Positions 1 through 6,238 of a stretch of DNA of 6,716 nt are shown here, piece by piece; the first letter of the stretch is position 1; every line of letters begins with the position of its first letter. The position numbers and the translations under genes were made by a program. The notes under the pieces were generated by a model. It was not told where the DNA came from. It saw only the letters and a list, made by a program, of their open reading frames with translations, and ran no database searches. The stretch covers positions 1 through 6,716 of the forward strand of contig CAMENQ010000136.1 in the NCBI GenBank assembly GCA_945928585.1, in the 5' to 3' direction. The DNA comes from an uncultured Roseburia sp. GTDB taxonomy: Bacteria; Bacillota; Clostridia; Lachnospirales; Lachnospiraceae.

Positions 1-10
1 CTATACAGTT

Positions 11-19
11 TGATAAAAT
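11..19 (+). promoter_or_regulatory. Extended -10 promoter element for the PAS-GAF-GGDEF gene
   Basis: TGATAAAAT fits the extended -10 pattern TGnTATAAT with one mismatch. A start about 7 nt downstream would leave a leader of roughly 19 nt containing the ribosome site GAAAGGA at 28-34. The -35 region would lie before the window and cannot be checked. The same TGATAAAATA decamer occurs at 4199-4208 upstream of another gene. This is a weak call from a single element. Confidence 0.4.
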
Positions 20-44
20 AGTTAATTGAAAGGACATATGAGAA

Positions 45-1379
45 ATGAAAAAAATATGGAATTTCTTCGATAAACTTAATGAAATAGTATATGTTACGGA
101 TATGGATAGCAATGAATTAATATATATGAATCAAAAGGGCATGGAACTTTATAATATTCATTCTTTGGACGAACTTGACGGGCTGAAATGCTATGAACTT
201 CTTTATAACAATAGTACTCCCTGTGCATTTTGCAACAATAATGAATTGGAAGAGGGATGTTTTAAAGAATGGCAGTATTTTAACCCAACTGTAAATAAGT
301 ACTTTTCTCTGAAAGACACTATGATTATGGATGGAAACAGACGCTGCCGACTGGAGATTGCCCTTGATAACAGCAGGCAGGAGAAGCAGAATCGAATATT
401 TTTAGCTCAGCAGAACTACGAACATCTTGCCAATGAGGGAATTCGACTGGCACTTACGGCAGAAACACCTGACAAATCCATTGATATTATTTTGGAGTAT
501 CTTGGAAAAACGCTGAATGGGGAACGTACTTACATTTTTGAAAGAAATGCGTCCGGTTGTGATGATAACACGTATGAATGGGTGGCAAAAGGTGTAATTC
601 CGGCTATAGACAGTCTTCAGAATCTGCCACCTGAGGTCTGTGCAGACTGGTATCAGACATTTAGCAAGGGTAGCAGCGTTATTATGGAGAACATAGAAAA
701 TATCCGGGAGGATGATCCTGCAAAATATGAGATTCTGAAAAATCAGAACATTAAGTCTCTGGTTGTTATTCCCCTTTATTGTGACAATGAGGTAATAGGA
801 TTTTATGGTGTAGATAACCCGGAGAGTGAGTCTTTTGAATACATACAGAATATGTTGCAGATTTTGGGACACTTTATTGTATCCTGCCTGAAACGCCGCA
901 ACATTTTAAAACAGCTTGAGGAGATGAGCTACCTTGATGCTCTTACAAAATTCGGAAACCGTTTTGCTATGGACAGATATATAGAAAAATGCAGTCTGGA
1001 TTCCAGCCTGGGTGTGGTATATTGCGATATTACCGGCCTAAAACGTGTAAATGACTCAGAAGGACATATAGCAGGTGACAGACTGATACTTCGTGCCTGC
1101 GACAGTATCAAAGAGGTATTTGGCGAGTATGGGATGTTTCGTATAGGTGGTGATGAACTGTTGATTCTGTGTCCGGGAATAGAACAGGGTAAGTTTACAG
1201 AGTCCGCTGCCAATCTTAAACAGGTGGCTCATGAGCATTCCGTGATATTGGCTGTAGGTGCTGCCTGGCACGAGAAGAAAGAGGACAGCATTGATTATCT
1301 TCTGTCGGAAGCAGAGAGGCTTATGTACGAGGACAAATCACAATATTATAAAAATGCAGGCATAGACAGACGAAAATAA
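45..1379 (+). CDS. PAS-GAF-GGDEF signalling protein, probable diguanylate cyclase
   Basis: Predicted cytoplasmic sensor that would make cyclic di-GMP from two GTP. There is no signal peptide or membrane segment. Residues about 8-105 are a PAS-like domain with a Cys cluster (C49, C60, C63, C72; the motif reads KCY...PCAFC). Residues about 140-285 look like a GAF domain. Residues about 293-440 are a GGDEF domain: DALTKFGNR at 298-306, metal-ligand D328, ND..GH..GD at 336-345, and active-site loop GGDEL at 368-372. The final F of GGDEF is L here, but the four residues that matter most (GGDE) are intact. No RxxD inhibitory site is seen about nine residues before the loop, so product inhibition through that site is not expected. 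The ATG at 45 is preceded by GAAAGGA with 10 nt spacing; the ATG at 38 is out of frame. The gene is monocistronic as seen and ends at a hairpin shared with the convergent amidase gene. The domain call is strong; enzymatic activity and the sensed signal are inference. Confidence 0.88.
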   Translation: MKKIWNFFDKLNEIVYVTDMDSNELIYMNQKGMELYNIHSLDELDGLKCYELLYNNSTPCAFCNNNELEEGCFKEWQYFNPTVNKYFSLKDTMIMDGNRRCRLEIALDNSRQEKQNRIFLAQQNYEHLANEGIRLALTAETPDKSIDIILEYLGKTLNGERTYIFERNASGCDDNTYEWVAKGVIPAIDSLQNLPPEVCADWYQTFSKGSSVIMENIENIREDDPAKYEILKNQNIKSLVVIPLYCDNEVIGFYGVDNPESESFEYIQNMLQILGHFIVSCLKRRNILKQLEEMSYLDALTKFGNRFAMDRYIEKCSLDSSLGVVYCDITGLKRVNDSEGHIAGDRLILRACDSIKEVFGEYGMFRIGGDELLILCPGIEQGKFTESAANLKQVAHEHSVILAVGAAWHEKKEDSIDYLLSEAERLMYEDKSQYYKNAGIDRRK

Positions 1380-1420
1380 AGGGAAATTCCAGAAGCAACA
1401 GCGAAAATAAACGTAACCAA

Positions 1421-1440
1421 AAATTCGCGAATGCGAATTT
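1421..1440 (-). terminator. Hairpin, probable terminator of the amidase gene
   Basis: AAATTCGC (1421-1428) and GCGAATTT (1433-1440) form a perfect 8-bp stem around a GAAT loop. Read on the minus strand, the hairpin runs into five T residues (1423 to 1419). It lies about 30 nt past the amidase stop codon, so it suits the minus transcript. On the plus strand no T-tract follows. The stem is rather A+T-rich, so its strength is moderate. Confidence 0.5.
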
Positions 1441-1442
1441 GT

Positions 1443-1468
1443 AAGCGCCGCTGCCGAGCGGCGCTTTT
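1443..1468 (+). terminator. Rho-independent terminator of the GGDEF gene
   Basis: AAGCGCCGCT (1443-1452) pairs perfectly with AGCGGCGCTT (1457-1466) around a GCCG tetraloop, and the T-run spans 1465-1468. It lies 63 nt after the GGDEF stop codon and ends just before the stop codon of the convergent amidase. Its inner 16 nt (1447-1462) recur exactly at 4581-4596. Confidence 0.8.
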
Positions 1469-1469
1469 A

Positions 1470-2231
1470 TCATGTAGTTATAAATGTAGTATACCCATCA
1501 TTCCGCAACCTGTTTTCCATAGCCACCGCATTAGCCAGATTAGCATATGCCCCTACCTGAACTTTATACATACCATTAGAGCTGACAACATATGCAGGAT
1601 ATCCTGCATTATTTAATCTCATTGAAAGAGTAGCTGCAGTATCGGCATTATCAAACGCTCCCACCTGGACTCTGTAAAGAGGAGTTTCAGATAAATCACC
1701 CATATCAAGAGTATCAAGAATACCATCAGCTATAGCCTCTGCTATTTCATTAAACTGTTCATCGAATTTTGCATTATCACTTGGATTATCTATAAATCCT
1801 GCTTCTACAAGAAGTGCAGGCATTTTTGTCCTTTTTAAGACTACAAGATTTGGTCTTTCGGTTACACCTCTGTTAAGCCAGCCAAGCCCTTCGAGATTTT
1901 CATTTATGTTTCTTGACATTTCCGCTTTTATACCGCTGTCATCATATACAAGTGTCTCAATTCCTGTACCCTGACCGGGTACTTCAGTTGCATTTCTGTG
2001 AAGTGATACAAAAAAGTCTGCGTCGGCATTATTTCCCATAGTTGCCTTTTCAAATGGTGTATTATAAACATCTGTTGTTCTGGTATATTCCACATCTATA
2101 CCGGCATTTTCCAGTATTTGTCCTACGGCAAAGGCAAGGTTTAATACATCATCCTTTTCCTTTCTGCCTTGAAAAGATGCACCCCAGTCAGAGCCGCCAT
2201 GCCCCGGATCTATAACGATTTTATATGCCAT
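1470..2231 (-). CDS. N-acetylmuramoyl-L-alanine amidase (Amidase_3) with C-terminal SPOR repeats, CwlC-like
   Basis: Zinc amidase that cleaves the bond between N-acetylmuramic acid and the L-alanine of the peptide stem. The Amidase_3 domain spans residues 3 to about 175. Visible zinc ligands are H11 (DPGHGG), E25 (GRKEKD) and H78 (SLHRNA); the catalytic Glu is E143 (LLVEAGF). Residues about 183-253 hold two SPOR-type repeats starting YRVQVGAF and YKVQVGAY, a peptidoglycan-binding module. The protein starts directly in the catalytic domain, with no signal peptide or membrane segment. Its 253-residue length and this domain order match Bacillus subtilis CwlC, a mother-cell amidase that acts at mother-cell lysis. 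A phage endolysin is the main alternative, but no phage genes are nearby. The ATG at 2231 is preceded by GGAG with 6 nt spacing. The gene converges on the GGDEF gene and diverges from argS. The enzyme class is very secure; the sporulation role is inference. Confidence 0.93.
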   Translation of the reverse strand: MAYKIVIDPGHGGSDWGASFQGRKEKDDVLNLAFAVGQILENAGIDVEYTRTTDVYNTPFEKATMGNNADADFFVSLHRNATEVPGQGTGIETLVYDDSGIKAEMSRNINENLEGLGWLNRGVTERPNLVVLKRTKMPALLVEAGFIDNPSDNAKFDEQFNEIAEAIADGILDTLDMGDLSETPLYRVQVGAFDNADTAATLSMRLNNAGYPAYVVSSNGMYKVQVGAYANLANAVAMENRLRNDGYTTFITT

Positions 2232-2259
2232 AATTGTCTCCGGAAATAATCTTATTCTT

Positions 2260-2293
2260 TATATTATATGAAAGAAAGTACTTAAGTTTACAA
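2260..2293 (-). promoter_or_regulatory. Promoter of the amidase gene, possibly mother-cell sigma type
   Basis: On the minus strand CATATAATATA (2270-2260) lies about 30 nt upstream of the start codon. It contains a perfect vegetative -10 TATAAT (2268-2263), with a fair -35 TTGTAA (2293-2288) at a long 19-nt spacing. The same bases match the sigma-K -10 pattern CATAnnnTA exactly, and match sigma-E CATACAnT with one mismatch. An AC dinucleotide lies 15 nt upstream of CATA, close to the sigma-K -35 position but slightly short. Which sigma factor uses it cannot be decided from sequence. Confidence 0.5.
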
Positions 2294-2312
2294 ATAAAAG
2301 TCTTAAAATAGG

Positions 2313-2341
2313 TTGATTTTTATTAGGAAAATTAGTATATT
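2313..2341 (+). promoter_or_regulatory. Vegetative promoter of argS
   Basis: The -35 TTGATT (2313-2318) is followed after exactly 17 nt by the -10 TATATT (2336-2341). The predicted start near 2348 gives a leader of about 55 nt before the argS ATG. It is divergent from the amidase promoter, with about 20 bp between the two -35 regions. Confidence 0.7.
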
Positions 2342-2356
2342 AAAATGAACAGTGTA

Positions 2357-2374
2357 TATGCCTTGAAAGGCATA
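2357..2374 (+). other. Short hairpin in the argS leader
   Basis: TATGCCT (2357-2363) pairs with AGGCATA (2368-2374) around a TGAA loop, between the predicted transcription start and the ribosome site GAAAGGAA (2386-2393). No T-run follows, so it is not a terminator. It could stabilise the mRNA 5' end or affect translation, but nothing in the sequence shows which. Confidence 0.4.
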
Positions 2375-2402
2375 ACCGGAATTATGAAAGGAATATAATA
2401 AA

Positions 2403-4169
2403 ATGAAAAAAATATTAGATTTGATGACAGAACAGTTCGCCAAAGCATTTGCATCGGCAGGCTATGATGAAAAATACGGACGGGTTACTGTTTCAAACAG
2501 ACCTGATTTATGTGAATATCAGTGTAATGGTGCTATGGCTGCATCTAAGGAATATAAGAAGGCTCCATTTATGATAGCAGATGATGTAGTGGCAGCACTT
2601 CTTCCAAATGATATGTTTAAATCGGTGGAGGTAGTAAAGCCGGGCTTTATAAATATTATTTTAAGTGAAGAAATGCTTGCTTCGTATATAGATGAGATGG
2701 CAGGAGAGGAAAAGCTTGGCTATGAGGCCGACGGCACAGATACCATAGTAGTAGATTATGGTGGACCAAACGTAGCAAAGCCTCTCCATGTAGGACATTT
2801 GCGTGCAGCTATTATAGGTGAAAGTTTAAAGAGGATATTTAAATATGCGGGAAACAATGTTATAGGAGATGCGCATCTTGGAGACTGGGGACTTCAGATG
2901 GGACTTATTATAGAGCAGCTTCATGACAATCAGCCTGATTTACCTTACTTTAATGAATCATATGAGGGGGATTATCCAAAAGAGCCGCCATTTACCCTTT
3001 CAGAACTGGAGCAGATATATCCTGCGGCATCAGCACGCTCAAAAACAGAAGAAGAATTTAAGGACAGGGCACAGGAAGCTACCTTTAAGCTTCAAAAGGG
3101 ATATAAGCCATATGTTGCACTGTGGAAGCATATATTAAATTTATCTATTCCTGATTTAAAGAGAAATTATGACAATCTTAACGTAAGCTTTGAATTATGG
3201 AAGGGTGAAAGCGACACGGAAGCTTATATAGACGGACTTATATCAGACCTTGAGGCTAAGGGACTTACATATGAGAGTCAGGGAGCAGTAGTGGTAGATG
3301 TGGCTAAGGAAACAGATACTAAGGAAATACCGCCATGTATAGTTAAGAAATCCAACGGAGCAGCACTTTATGCCACCACAGACCTTGCTACCATAGTTAT
3401 GCGTGTTAAGGATTTTAATCCTGACAAAATAGTATATGTAGTGGACAAGCGTCAGGAAATGCATTTTACACAAGTATTCAGAGTGGCAGAAAAGGCAAAA
3501 CTGAGCGAAAAGGCAGAATACTTTTTCCAAGGCTTTGGTACAATGAATGGAAAAGACGGAAAGCCGTTTAAGACAAGGGAAGGCGGAGTAATGCGCCTTG
3601 AAAGTCTTATAGAAGAAATAAATAATGCCGTATACAATAAGATAATGGAAAATCGTCAGGTGTCAGAGGAAGAAGCAAAGGAGACTGCAAAGATTGTTGG
3701 ACTTTCAGCCATCAAGTATGGCGACTTGTCAAATCAGGCTTCAAAGGATTATGTGTTTGATGTGGACAGGTTTACTTCTTTTGAGGGAAATACGGGACCT
3801 TATATTTTATATACCATTGTCCGTATAAAATCCATTATGGAGAAGTTTGCAGAGACAGGAAAGGATGCAGACAGGTTTGGAGGAAAGGTAAATACTGAAT
3901 TAAGTGAAAGTGAAAAGCAGCTTATGCTTGAATTATCACGCTTTAATGAAATGATGGAGAGCGCATATAAAGAAATGGCACCTCACAGAATATGTGCATA
4001 TATATATGACCTTTCAAATGCATTTAATAAATTCTACCATGAGAATAAGATTATTGCTGAGGAAAATGAGGAAAAGCAGGCAGGCTATATAAAGCTTTTA
4101 CAGGTGACAAAGAGGACACTGGAGGTATGTATAGACTTACTTGGCTTTAGTGCTCCGGAAAAAATGTAA
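2403..4169 (+). CDS. argS: Arginyl-tRNA synthetase
   Basis: Class I aminoacyl-tRNA synthetase that charges tRNA-Arg with arginine using ATP, in the cytoplasm. At 588 residues the length is normal for the family. Domains in order: N-terminal Add-1 domain for tRNA D-loop recognition (about 1-90), Rossmann-fold catalytic core (about 115-400), and a C-terminal DALR anticodon-binding helical domain (about 465-588) ending in the family-typical LLGFSAPEKM. The class I HIGH motif is HVGH at 129-132, inside VAKPLHVGHLR. The KMSKS position is degenerate (GKPFKTREGG, about 386-395), as in many ArgRS enzymes; K126 just before HVGH is at the place of the lysine thought to compensate in such enzymes. The ATG at 2403 has GAAAGGAA with about 9 nt spacing. 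Transcription probably starts at the promoter at 2313-2341. No T-box leader is present, although many Firmicute synthetase genes have one. No hairpin follows the stop codon, so read-through into the small membrane gene is possible. Confidence 0.97.
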   Translation: MKKILDLMTEQFAKAFASAGYDEKYGRVTVSNRPDLCEYQCNGAMAASKEYKKAPFMIADDVVAALLPNDMFKSVEVVKPGFINIILSEEMLASYIDEMAGEEKLGYEADGTDTIVVDYGGPNVAKPLHVGHLRAAIIGESLKRIFKYAGNNVIGDAHLGDWGLQMGLIIEQLHDNQPDLPYFNESYEGDYPKEPPFTLSELEQIYPAASARSKTEEEFKDRAQEATFKLQKGYKPYVALWKHILNLSIPDLKRNYDNLNVSFELWKGESDTEAYIDGLISDLEAKGLTYESQGAVVVDVAKETDTKEIPPCIVKKSNGAALYATTDLATIVMRVKDFNPDKIVYVVDKRQEMHFTQVFRVAEKAKLSEKAEYFFQGFGTMNGKDGKPFKTREGGVMRLESLIEEINNAVYNKIMENRQVSEEEAKETAKIVGLSAIKYGDLSNQASKDYVFDVDRFTSFEGNTGPYILYTIVRIKSIMEKFAETGKDADRFGGKVNTELSESEKQLMLELSRFNEMMESAYKEMAPHRICAYIYDLSNAFNKFYHENKIIAEENEEKQAGYIKLLQVTKRTLEVCIDLLGFSAPEKM

Positions 4170-4178
4170 CAAAAGGAC

Positions 4179-4207
4179 TTTATATTTTTAAATGAGTATG
4201 ATAAAAT
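4179..4207 (+). promoter_or_regulatory. Promoter-like sequence upstream of the small membrane protein gene
   Basis: TTTATA (4179-4184, four of six matches to TTGACA) lies 17 nt before the -10 TAAAAT (4202-4207), which is extended by TG at 4199-4200. A start near 4214 would give a leader of about 40 nt. This would allow expression independent of argS, although the 84-nt gap is also compatible with co-transcription. Confidence 0.5.
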
Positions 4208-4253
4208 AAAAGGTATGTTACAAAGAAATAAAAGATAGAAAGAGGTACATATA

Positions 4254-4559
4254 ATGAGCCAGGAGAAAGTTGATCGTTATAAAAAGGAAAAGGCAAACAG
4301 AAAAAAGAGTTTAGCTAAGAAAAAACAGCAGAAAGCTCTTAAAACGATAGGTGGAATAGTTGCAAGTGCAGTACTTATTGTAGCTATAATATTTTCTGCG
4401 AAGCTTTTGAGAGGTGATTTTAAAGGCGACGCAGAAGCGGAGACATCTTCATATTCGGAGGAGTATCTTGAGCAGATAAGACAGATGTTTAGCACAGAAA
4501 GTGCAACCACAGGTGCTACCACAGGAGAAACAGAAACCACAACAGGTGTAAACGAATAA
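4254..4559 (+). CDS. Small single-pass membrane protein, function unknown
   Basis: A 101-residue protein with three clear parts. Residues 1-30 are very basic (about 13 Lys/Arg) and probably helical. Residues about 31-49 (TIGGIVASAVLIVAIIFSA) form one transmembrane helix. Residues about 53-101 are acidic and then rich in Thr and Gly, ending with TTGATTGETETTTG. By the positive-inside rule the basic part should be cytoplasmic and the Thr-rich tail outside, so the helix acts as an uncleaved anchor. The ATG at 4254 follows AAAGAGG (4239-4245) with 8 nt spacing. I recall similar basic-TM proteins as conserved hypotheticals in Lachnospiraceae, but I know of no function. Its place after argS gives no clear functional hint, and it shows no catalytic motif. 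It ends 17 nt before a strong hairpin. The basic/TM/acidic layout and good ribosome site make it a believable gene. Confidence 0.75.
   Translation: MSQEKVDRYKKEKANRKKSLAKKKQQKALKTIGGIVASAVLIVAIIFSAKLLRGDFKGDAEAETSSYSEEYLEQIRQMFSTESATTGATTGETETTTGVNE
4506..4546 (+). repeat. Short direct repeats in the coding tail of the small membrane protein
   Basis: ACCACAGG occurs at 4506-4513 and 4518-4525, with a 12-nt period. A variant ACCACAACAGG is at 4536-4546. They encode the Thr-Thr-Gly repeats of the outer tail. The 12-nt period keeps the reading frame if copies are gained or lost. Confidence 0.6.
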
Positions 4560-4576
4560 AGATTATATATCAAAAG

Positions 4577-4613
4577 AGGTGCCGCTGCCGAGCGGCACCT
4601 TTGGTGCCTTTTT
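4577..4613. terminator. Bidirectional terminator with overlapping hairpins between convergent genes
   Basis: Hairpin A: AGGTGCCGCT (4577-4586) pairs with AGCGGCACCT (4591-4600) around GCCG, a perfect 10-bp stem. On the minus strand it runs straight into TCTTTT, so it serves the beta-CASP gene, whose stop codon is at 4614-4612. Hairpin B: GGCACC (4594-4599) pairs with GGTGCC (4603-4608) around TTT and is followed by TTTTT (4609-4613), the plus-strand terminator form for the small membrane gene. A and B share the GGCACC arm and cannot form together. The beta-CASP stop codon overlaps the plus-strand T-run. Confidence 0.82.
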
Positions 4614-6222
4614 AGTCAAAGGTTTGTATTTTCTTTGAAAGATTATTTATAAGTGTTTCATACTTAAGCAGGTCTTTATTTGCCATACCATTACTGTTTT
4701 TAATGATTTCAAGAAGATTTTCAGCAGCTGTTACGGCACGTCTGTAGCAGTCATTCTTCTGTCTTACTGACGGCTTAACCTTTGTTTTAAGTATATCATT
4801 GCCTGTTTCAAGGACCTCTCCTGTAAGTAAATCTACAGAGCCGCCATTATAAGGTGCATAGGCAGGTATACCGAAAGTATCGGTAACAAGGTCGGCAAAT
4901 ATGTCTGTAACCTTATCTTCGCCATGCACAACAAACACCTTGGCAGGCTTTTCATTCATGGCAGATATCCAGTTTAACAGTCCGTTTTTATCAGCGTGTC
5001 CGCTAATGCCTTTAAGTATTCTAATACTTGCATTTACCTGAATAACCTCACCAAAAAGTCTGACTTCATCTATACCATCCACAAGCTTTCTTCCAAGAGT
5101 ACCCATAGCCTGATAACCTACGAAAAGAATAGTACATTCCCTCCGCCATAAATTGTGCTTAAGGTGATGTCTTATTCGTCCGGCTTCACACATTCCCGAT
5201 GCAGATATAATAACCTTAGGACGTTCATCAGTGTTAATAAGACGTGATTCATCACTTGTTATGGTGGTGATAAGTCCCTTGAATATAAGTGGATTTATGC
5301 CTTTGTTTATAAGCTCAAGTGCCTCGCCATCAAAGCAGTCATATTTGTTTTTATTAAATATATTTGTGGACTCGATGGCAAGAGGACTGTCTACATATAC
5401 AAGAAAGTCATCATATTCAGGAAGGAGATGTTTTTCCTTTATCTCTCTGAAAAAGTATAAAAGCTCCTGTGTACGGCCTACGGCAAAGGAAGGGATAACA
5501 ACATTTCCGCCTTTATCAAAGGTTTCCTTAAGTACTGTAAGAAGCTCTTTTATATAATCAACCTTTTCACTGCTGTGAATTCTGTCGCCATAAGTAGATT
5601 CTATAACGAGATAATCACCACCTTCTACAGGACTTGGATCCTTGATTATTGGCTGGTTTGTATTTCCAACATCACCTGAAAAGATGATTTTTCTTTCCTC
5701 GTCATTCTCTTTAAGCCATATTTCTATGGCAGAAGAGCCAAGCAGATGTCCTATATCAGTAAATCTTAAAGATACATTTTCAGAAATTTTTATTATCGTG
5801 TTGTAATCACAAGGGTGAAAAAGAGCTATAGCAGCCAGCGCATCATTTGTAGTATATAATGGTTCAAATGGCGGCATATCAGCACGTTTTCTTTTTCTGT
5901 TACGCCACTCTGCTTCAAACTCCTGAATGTGGGCACTGTCCTTAAGCATAATGGAACAAAGGTCTGCAGTGGCAAAGGTAGAGATAATTTCGCCCTTAAA
6001 GCCGTTTTTGCACATAAGCGGAAGAAGACCGGAATGGTCAATGTGGGCGTGTGTCAGAACAATAAAATCAATATCTGATGGTGATACGTTGATTTCCTGA
6101 TTTTCATACAGGTCAGGTCCCTGTTCCATACCGCAGTCCACAAGAAAATGGTGACCTGCAACTGAAATCATATGACAGCTGCCGGTAACCTCGTGTGCGG
6201 CACCCCAAAATGTCAGTTTCAT
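4612..6222 (-). CDS. Beta-CASP metallo-beta-lactamase-fold protein, probable RNA-processing nuclease (YSH1/CPSF73-like)
   Basis: Predicted two-zinc hydrolase of the beta-CASP group, whose studied members cut RNA. Numbering is from the start used here (536 residues). Visible motifs: HAHIDH at 58-63 (motif 2), H159 in GHLLGSS (motif 3), D184 in FSGDVG (motif 4), E208 in ESTYGD (motif A), H409 in SGHAD (motif B) and H433 in VHGE (motif C). All expected metal and catalytic positions are present, so it should be active. The order is lactamase half (1 to about 200), beta-CASP insert (about 235-365), and the rest of the lactamase fold with the RMMBL motif (about 370-440). A tail of roughly 65 residues (from about 470), Lys-rich and partly helical, extends past the core. 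There is no signal peptide, so it is cytoplasmic. The start at 6222 is preferred over the in-frame ATG at 6228 because GAGGA directly abuts the latter but lies 6 nt before the former. It is not RNase J by motif context. The exact substrate is unknown. Confidence 0.92.
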   Translation of the reverse strand: MKLTFWGAAHEVTGSCHMISVAGHHFLVDCGMEQGPDLYENQEINVSPSDIDFIVLTHAHIDHSGLLPLMCKNGFKGEIISTFATADLCSIMLKDSAHIQEFEAEWRNRKRKRADMPPFEPLYTTNDALAAIALFHPCDYNTIIKISENVSLRFTDIGHLLGSSAIEIWLKENDEERKIIFSGDVGNTNQPIIKDPSPVEGGDYLVIESTYGDRIHSSEKVDYIKELLTVLKETFDKGGNVVIPSFAVGRTQELLYFFREIKEKHLLPEYDDFLVYVDSPLAIESTNIFNKNKYDCFDGEALELINKGINPLIFKGLITTITSDESRLINTDERPKVIISASGMCEAGRIRHHLKHNLWRRECTILFVGYQAMGTLGRKLVDGIDEVRLFGEVIQVNASIRILKGISGHADKNGLLNWISAMNEKPAKVFVVHGEDKVTDIFADLVTDTFGIPAYAPYNGGSVDLLTGEVLETGNDILKTKVKPSVRQKNDCYRRAVTAAENLLEIIKNSNGMANKDLLKYETLINNLSKKIQTFD

Positions 6223-6228
6223 ATTCAT

Positions 6229-6233
6229 TCCTC
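6229..6233 (-). promoter_or_regulatory. Ribosome binding site that sets the beta-CASP start
   Basis: On the minus strand GAGGA (6233-6229) is followed immediately by ATG at 6228 and, 6 nt later, by the in-frame ATG at 6222. Only the second has a workable spacing, so the protein should start MKLTFWGA. Confidence 0.75.
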
Positions 6234-6238
6234 ATTTC

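Noticed and set aside
402..872. Open frame of 156 codons on the minus strand inside the GGDEF gene
   Set aside because: Its product is an ordinary antisense shadow with no recognisable domain, and the plus-strand frame has clear PAS/GAF/GGDEF motifs.
1431..1616. Plus-strand open frame starting in the terminator and running antisense to the amidase
   Set aside because: It begins inside a terminator hairpin, has no good ribosome site and overlaps the SPOR repeats, which are clearly coding on the other strand.
2384..2398. Mini-frame ATG-AAA-GGA-ATA-TAA just before argS
   Set aside because: It contains the argS ribosome site itself, has no ribosome site of its own, and four codons are expected by chance.
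4277..4573. Minus-strand open frame of 98 codons opposite the small membrane protein
   Set aside because: The plus frame has a well-spaced ribosome site and a sensible basic/TM/acidic layout; the antisense frame is low-complexity Val/Ser/Ala sequence mirroring the Thr-rich repeats.
5231..5557. Plus-strand open frame of 108 codons opposite the beta-CASP gene
   Set aside because: It lies wholly antisense to the conserved beta-CASP region and shows no motif.
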